The position numbers were made by a program, and so were the translations under genes. Source: Agrobacterium tumefaciens (GTDB lineage Bacteria > Pseudomonadota > Alphaproteobacteria > Rhizobiales > Rhizobiaceae). Taken from it: a stretch of 64,000 bases of DNA. This document shows, in pieces, positions 60,383 to 64,000 of this stretch (positions are counted from its first letter, which is position 1; each line of letters opens with the position of its first letter). The notes under the pieces were generated by a model that searched no databases, was not told the origin of the DNA, and worked only from the letters and a program-made list of their open reading frames with translations. The stretch spans positions 372,001 through 436,000 of the forward strand of contig CP048485.1 of assembly GCA_025560025.1 (NCBI GenBank), read 5' to 3'.

Positions 60383-61162
60383 TTACTTCAGCAGCGAATC
60401 GAAGAGCGGCAGACCGATGACGGCGGAAATGGCGATCAGGCCGTAGCAGATACGCCTGAACGCCGCCTCGTCGGCCAGCCCGTGCAATCGCGCGCCGGCG
60501 TAAAGACCGGCTCCGTAAAACGGCAGGGCCAGCAGGAAAAACACGAAGACATCGGCCGTGAACAGACCGCTGAAAAAATAGCTGGTGGCGGAGATGACGG
60601 TCGAGATCGCGAAATAGAGAATGACATTGGCGCGCACGAAGGCGCCCTTGAGCGCGCCGCCAAGCCAATAGGCAACGATGGGCGGACCACCCAATTGCGC
60701 CGCCCCCGAAAACAGCCCGGCGACAAGGCCGGTGACGAGCGTCAGCGGCGTCTTCGGCCGGCCGCTGTAACGCCAGCCGGAAACCAGAAACAGCAAAAGC
60801 ACGACGACCACGACGGAGATGATCCAGCGCAGCGTCAGCGGATCGCCATTTGAAAGCAGCAGGGTTCCAACCGGCACGCCGACAAGCGCGCCGGCCGCCA
60901 TGGTGAATACCTCGCGCCGGTCTGCCATGCGCCAGGCGGGCGGTATCATGCCAAGCGTCAGGACGCCGTCCACCACCAGAAGAACCACTGAGGCGATGCG
61001 TGGCCCGACAATGGCGCTCGCAAGCGGAATGAAGATGAGGGCCGCGCCAAAGCCGGAAAAACCACGGGCAAGGCCGGCCAGAAAGGCGGCGCCCGCAAAC
61101 ATGGCGAGCAGCGACGGACTATGCGCGGTGATGAGGGCCGAGAAGAAGTCGAGAGGAGACAT
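60383..61162 (-). CDS. TauE/SafE-family membrane permease
   Basis: The 259-residue protein has about eight hydrophobic segments and a conserved AGLARGFSGFGAALIFIPL near the N-terminus, with VTGLVAGLFSGAAQLGGPPIVAYWLGG in the middle, the repeated motif of the TauE/SafE family. Members export sulfite, sulfoacetate or other organic anions; the substrate is unknown here. I start at the ATG at 61162; a GTG four codons upstream has no clear advantage. It lies on the minus strand, ending close to pdxH. Confidence 0.85.
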   Translation of the reverse strand: MSPLDFFSALITAHSPSLLAMFAGAAFLAGLARGFSGFGAALIFIPLASAIVGPRIASVVLLVVDGVLTLGMIPPAWRMADRREVFTMAAGALVGVPVGTLLLSNGDPLTLRWIISVVVVVLLLFLVSGWRYSGRPKTPLTLVTGLVAGLFSGAAQLGGPPIVAYWLGGALKGAFVRANVILYFAISTVISATSYFFSGLFTADVFVFFLLALPFYGAGLYAGARLHGLADEAAFRRICYGLIAISAVIGLPLFDSLLK

Positions 61163-61316
61163 GGGGGATGGCACGGTTTTTCGAATACCTTTTCTCTATC
61201 CTGCTCGCAGGCGCCTGTCGTGGAAATTTCCGTTCATCGCTGCATGACGTCCTTTCCGGTCGACGCCGCCGGAGAATCGTGATTAGAGTTGTAGCGCATG
61301 AACAAAGGATGAACAA

Positions 61317-61622
61317 ATGCTCACTGTCATGATGCGCCAGTTTGAAGAGGCGTCCCAAAAATATGCTGCTGAAAACGGGATCATCCGCGATCCGGACTGG
61401 TACATGCTGAAGCTTCAGGAAGAGATGGGCGAGGTCACGCAGGCCTGGAACCGGTTGACGGGGCGGGGGCGCATCAAGGGCAGGAGCAAGGAGGAGATGA
61501 AACGGGATCTGGCCGACGAAACCGCCGATCTTCTCGGCCATGTGCTGCTGCTGGCCCATTATAACGGTCTCGATATCAAAGGTGCGATAGAGCGGAAGTG
61601 GCGTTTTACGGCGTTGGTATGA
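61317..61622 (+). CDS. MazG-like nucleotide pyrophosphohydrolase
   Basis: The 101-residue helical protein holds the EExxE...ExxD metal-binding pattern of all-alpha NTP pyrophosphohydrolases: KLQEEMGEVTQAWNRL and DLADETADLLGHVLLLAH. It would hydrolyse aberrant or modified nucleoside triphosphates; the substrate is unknown. AAGGA lies 9 bases before the ATG. It is divergent from the TauE-like gene and stands alone. Confidence 0.8.
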   Translation: MLTVMMRQFEEASQKYAAENGIIRDPDWYMLKLQEEMGEVTQAWNRLTGRGRIKGRSKEEMKRDLADETADLLGHVLLLAHYNGLDIKGAIERKWRFTALV

Positions 61623-61678
61623 CAGTTTGCGGCGGGAAATCAGACCTTTGCGCTGCCGGGTCCGCCCCCCGGCTGCGA

Positions 61679-62056
61679 TCATGAGAGCGAGACGATAAAG
61701 AATAAAATTGCGAGAATGGTGGCCACCGGCGTCATGACCCGCCGCTCCGCACGGCTTCGCGACATGGCGTTCAGTCCGATGCTCACCGCAAGCGTGCAGG
61801 CGGTGATCCAGATGCCGGCTTCGATCCAGCCTGCCGGCCATAAAGTGATGAAGCCTGCCTTTTGCAGCGGAAAAGATGCGACAAGTGCATAGATTGCGAC
61901 GGACGCCATGCTGGCAAGGCGCTGCGTGGCGGGCAGAACCCTGTGCTCGCCGCCCCAGGCAAAGCGGCCGAAGGGCGCACCCGTTGCAAGGGCAATCTGA
62001 AACGCGGAAAGAGCAAACAGTATAAGCGTTGCGAGCGACACGGCGACAAGCAGCAT
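61679..62056 (-). CDS. Small membrane protein of unknown function
   Basis: The 125-residue protein has four hydrophobic segments (starting MLLVAVSLATLILFALSAFQ, around 50-68, 75-92 and near the C-terminus) joined by short loops, including GAPFGRFAWGGEHRVLP between the first two. I start at the ATG at 62056, six bases after GGAG. The frame is open back to 62140 but the preceding codons are not membrane-like. Similar small proteins appear in rhizobia without known function. Confidence 0.55.
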   Translation of the reverse strand: MLLVAVSLATLILFALSAFQIALATGAPFGRFAWGGEHRVLPATQRLASMASVAIYALVASFPLQKAGFITLWPAGWIEAGIWITACTLAVSIGLNAMSRSRAERRVMTPVATILAILFFIVSLS

Positions 62057-62164
62057 GATCACTCCGTTGATGGATGCGCCCCAAATGCATTCGAACGGGA
62101 CCGGCCTGTCAGCCGATATGCGCATTATCATAAACACCAATGGCTAAAGCCATGTGACGCGTTT

Positions 62165-62839
62165 TCAAACCTCTGAAAGCTGCGCCTTTTGCAGGAGGTC
62201 TGCAACCGCATGAAGGTCGCTCGATACGGCGATGCATCTCTCCCGCATTTCCTCGGTCGGCGGCGCAACGTCCGGCACCATGATCGTCATCATGCCCGCC
62301 GATGTGGCCGAGCGGACGCCGGAATAGGAATCCTCCAGCGCCAGGCAGCGGCCCGGATCGATGTCGAGACGCTTGGCGGCGGCCAGGTACGGCATGGGTG
62401 AGGGCTTCGGCTCCTTATAGTCGCCGCGTGCGACGATGGTGTCGAAACGTTTGAGAAGATCATGGGGGCCGAGATGGCGCGTTACCGAATCATGCCGCGA
62501 GGAGGTGGCGATGGCGCGGCGGATGTCGAGCCTGTCGAGGAGATCGAGAATGTCGATGACGCCCGGTTTCAGCGCCACGCCTTCCGCCATCATCACGGCA
62601 AGATGCCGCAGCCACGCATCCCGAAAGGCATCGATGGGAAAATCCGCACCATAATCGGCGAAGATGGTTCCGGTGATGACATCCCAGGGGCTGCCGCAGA
62701 CCTTCTGATAGGTCTCGACCCGCATCCCGTGGCCGCCTTCATCTGACGCTGCCAGAAATGAATCGCGATAGAGCGCCTCGCTTTCGATCAGCAATCCATC
62801 CATGTCGAAAACGACGGCGTGAGGAAGAAAAGGCAGCAT
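62165..62839 (-). CDS. HAD-superfamily phosphatase, beta-phosphoglucomutase/CbbY-like
   Basis: The 224-residue protein has the HAD motif I in VVFDMDGLLIESEALYRDSF, motif II in AIATSSRH, Lys before EPKPSPMPYLAAA as motif III, and LALEDSYSGVRSATSAGM as motif IV. The helical cap is C1 type. Such enzymes dephosphorylate sugar or nucleotide phosphates; the exact substrate is unclear. It lies 6 bp downstream of the VOC gene and is probably co-transcribed with it. Confidence 0.87.
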   Translation of the reverse strand: MLPFLPHAVVFDMDGLLIESEALYRDSFLAASDEGGHGMRVETYQKVCGSPWDVITGTIFADYGADFPIDAFRDAWLRHLAVMMAEGVALKPGVIDILDLLDRLDIRRAIATSSRHDSVTRHLGPHDLLKRFDTIVARGDYKEPKPSPMPYLAAAKRLDIDPGRCLALEDSYSGVRSATSAGMMTIMVPDVAPPTEEMRERCIAVSSDLHAVADLLQKAQLSEV

Positions 62840-62845
62840 GCTGGC

Positions 62846-63283
62846 TCAGCCGAACCGGAAGGGGCGTTCGCCGAGGCTCTCGAACGGGCGGATGAGGTAG
62901 CCGTCCGGATCGGCGACGATGAATTGCCGGTTGCCGACCTCGACCGTGCCGCGCCTGTACCATTTTTCCTCGAGCGGCATGATGAGATCGATCGAGGATC
63001 GTTCCAGCCGGGAGAGAATGGGCTGCAGGGAAGGGACGGCGAGTTGCAGGTTCATGCCACGGCCAAGCGGAAATTCAAGCGCGGCATTGTCCGCCACGAA
63101 GGTCCGGGTCGCGCCGATCTGGTCGATCATCAGCTGCGCATCGCCCAGCGCCAGATAGGTGAAGCCCTCTTCGGGCCGCTCATACACCACATGAAAACCA
63201 ATCAGATCGCAATAAAAAGCGCGGCTTTTCTGCCAGTCGCTGACGGCAAGTTCCGGGACGAGGGCATTTCGTATGATGGTCAT
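62846..63283 (-). CDS. VOC-superfamily (glyoxalase/bleomycin-resistance-like) protein
   Basis: The 145-residue protein has the paired beta-alpha-beta-beta-beta units of the VOC fold (VPELAVSDWQKSRAFYCDLIGFHVVYERP, then a second unit with FIVADPDGYLIRPFESLG). It most resembles bleomycin-resistance-type binding proteins and lacks an obvious full metal set. GGAG lies six bases before the ATG. It is followed on the same strand by the HAD phosphatase gene. Confidence 0.78.
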   Translation of the reverse strand: MTIIRNALVPELAVSDWQKSRAFYCDLIGFHVVYERPEEGFTYLALGDAQLMIDQIGATRTFVADNAALEFPLGRGMNLQLAVPSLQPILSRLERSSIDLIMPLEEKWYRRGTVEVGNRQFIVADPDGYLIRPFESLGERPFRFG

Positions 63284-63552
63284 GGTCTCCTTTGACGCGC
63301 AGAGGCCCGGCGGTGGGAGGATGGGCCTGCGGTAATGCGACGATCTTATCGTCTTCCGGGTGACTTGCCAGAAAAATCCTCATCATGGCTGGCATGTGTG
63401 AGGCTCTGTGCTGAAGCCGGTTTAACTTCTCGCCCGGCAACAGGGTTCCTGCCGTCATGCCGGATCGAGGCCGCAATGAGGAGTAGGGGAGGGCTCCGCA
63501 CCGGTCTTCAGAGTACGTATGCCCCCCACGCGCGACGCCGCCCGTGCCGCGA

Positions 63553-64000
63553 CTAAGCCTTCGTGCCGCCAACGGTGATCTGGTCCATGCGCAGATGCGG
63601 CTGGCCGACGCCGACCGGCACCCATTGCCCGGCCTTGCCGCAATTGCCGATGCCCGTATCGAGTTTGGAATCGTTGCCGATCATCGATACGCGCTTCATC
63701 GCGTCCGGCCCGTTGCCGATCAGCATGGCGCCCTTCACCGGCGCGCCGATCCTGCCGTTCTCGATCAGATAGGCCTCGGTGCAGCCGAACACGAATTTGC
63801 CCGAGGTGATGTCCACCTGCCCGCCGCCAAAGGAAACGGCATAGATGCCCTTTTTGACCGAGGCGATGATCTCTTCCGGCGTCTTGTCGCCCGATAACAT
63901 GTAGGTATTGGTCATGCGCGGCATCGGCACATGCGAATAACCCTGCCGGCGGCCATTGCCGGTCGCCTTCGCGCCCATCAGCCGGGCGTTCTGCCGGTCC
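63553..64000 (-). CDS. tldD: TldD metalloprotease, C-terminal part (cut by window edge)
   Basis: The last 148 codons of a minus-strand gene whose start lies beyond the window. [34 protein letters not shown] and [40 protein letters not shown] are characteristic of TldD, which with TldE (PmbA) degrades peptides such as microcin B17 precursor leader. TAG stops the frame at 63553-63555. It ends about 270 bp before the VOC gene, a gap with no gene that I can see. Confidence 0.9.
   Translation of the reverse strand, partial: DRQNARLMGAKATGNGRRQGYSHVPMPRMTNTYMLSGDKTPEEIIASVKKGIYAVSFGGGQVDITSGKFVFGCTEAYLIENGRIGAPVKGAMLIGNGPDAMKRVSMIGNDSKLDTGIGNCGKAGQWVPVGVGQPHLRMDQITVGGTKA

Noticed and set aside
1..64000. 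tRNA, rRNA, insertion sequences, prophage, CRISPR
   Set aside because: I read through the intergenic regions and saw no cloverleaf, rRNA segment, transposase, phage structural gene or spaced repeat array.

Overview
The window reads as a stretch of primary chromosome from an alphaproteobacterium of the Rhizobiaceae, most likely Agrobacterium/Rhizobium. This rests on gene content: a separate F0 ATP synthase cluster with both b' and b subunits, the BioMNY biotin transporter, BA14K-family proteins, a degenerate RibBA fusion (RibBX type), an endonuclease-type MutL, a DUF2093 protein, a rhizobial-type sigma-70 promoter, GGAAC-N16-CGTT general-stress promoters and dispersed palindromic intergenic elements. 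I see no tRNA, rRNA, CRISPR array, insertion sequence, prophage or origin. Most of the sequence is ordinary, high-G+C core chromosome.

Layout. 1-5.6 kb: end of a DUF2093 gene, mutL, then a kinase-less PAS/receiver protein and a GGDEF-EAL protein forming a probable c-di-GMP module. 5.8-10.1 kb: a De Ley-Doudoroff type galactose/galactonate catabolic operon (SDR dehydrogenase, dgoK, dgoA, SMP-30 lactonase) with a divergent IclR regulator and a palindromic operator between them. 10.2-12.3 kb: a LuxR solo followed by a cytoplasmic NrtA/NasS-like binding protein. 12.4-18.3 kb: Mrp ATPase without its usual C-terminal CxxC, CorA and Kup transporters, and a SleB-type wall hydrolase. 18.5-21.3 kb: atpI-atpB-atpE-b'-b with a recognisable promoter and terminator. 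21.6-26.7 kb: a lower-G+C phosphotransferase gene, rnhB, a radical SAM protein, a small GT2-like protein and a low-G+C secreted protein resembling GH75 chitosanases.

26.7-32.6 kb: GlcD-like FAD oxidase, Sua5 threonylcarbamoyl-AMP synthase, a conserved unknown, and gbcA/gbcB-like glycine betaine demethylase genes. 32.7-35.2 kb: two tandem BA14K paralogues, each with an EcfG-type promoter, and a ZntB/CorA transporter. 35.3-40.3 kb: acyl-CoA dehydrogenase plus enoyl-CoA hydratase behind a LiuR-like palindrome, a small secreted protein, and rlmD-like and tlyA-like RNA methyltransferases. 40.6-45.2 kb: an accessory block (chemoreceptor, ACT protein, frameshifted NTF2-like gene, monooxygenase, XRE regulator, SnoaL-like protein) sitting between tlyA and dxs. 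45.2-51.5 kb: dxs, pirin, xseB, histone-deacetylase-like hydrolase, bioY-bioN-bioM.

51.6-64 kb: YcaQ-like glycosylase, ribBX, aroC, a DUF1344-type periplasmic protein, histidine phosphatase, fabI, a DnaJ-type co-chaperone, a lipoprotein, pdxH, a TauE/SafE permease, a MazG-like protein, a membrane protein, HAD phosphatase, VOC protein and the C-terminal part of tldD.

No clear-cut new defence or mobile system is present. The best candidates for undescribed biology are the LuxR-solo/NrtA-like pair, the kinase-less PAS-REC/GGDEF-EAL pair with a CRP-like site, and the stress-promoter-driven BA14K twins. Assignments are by reading motifs, without database searches.
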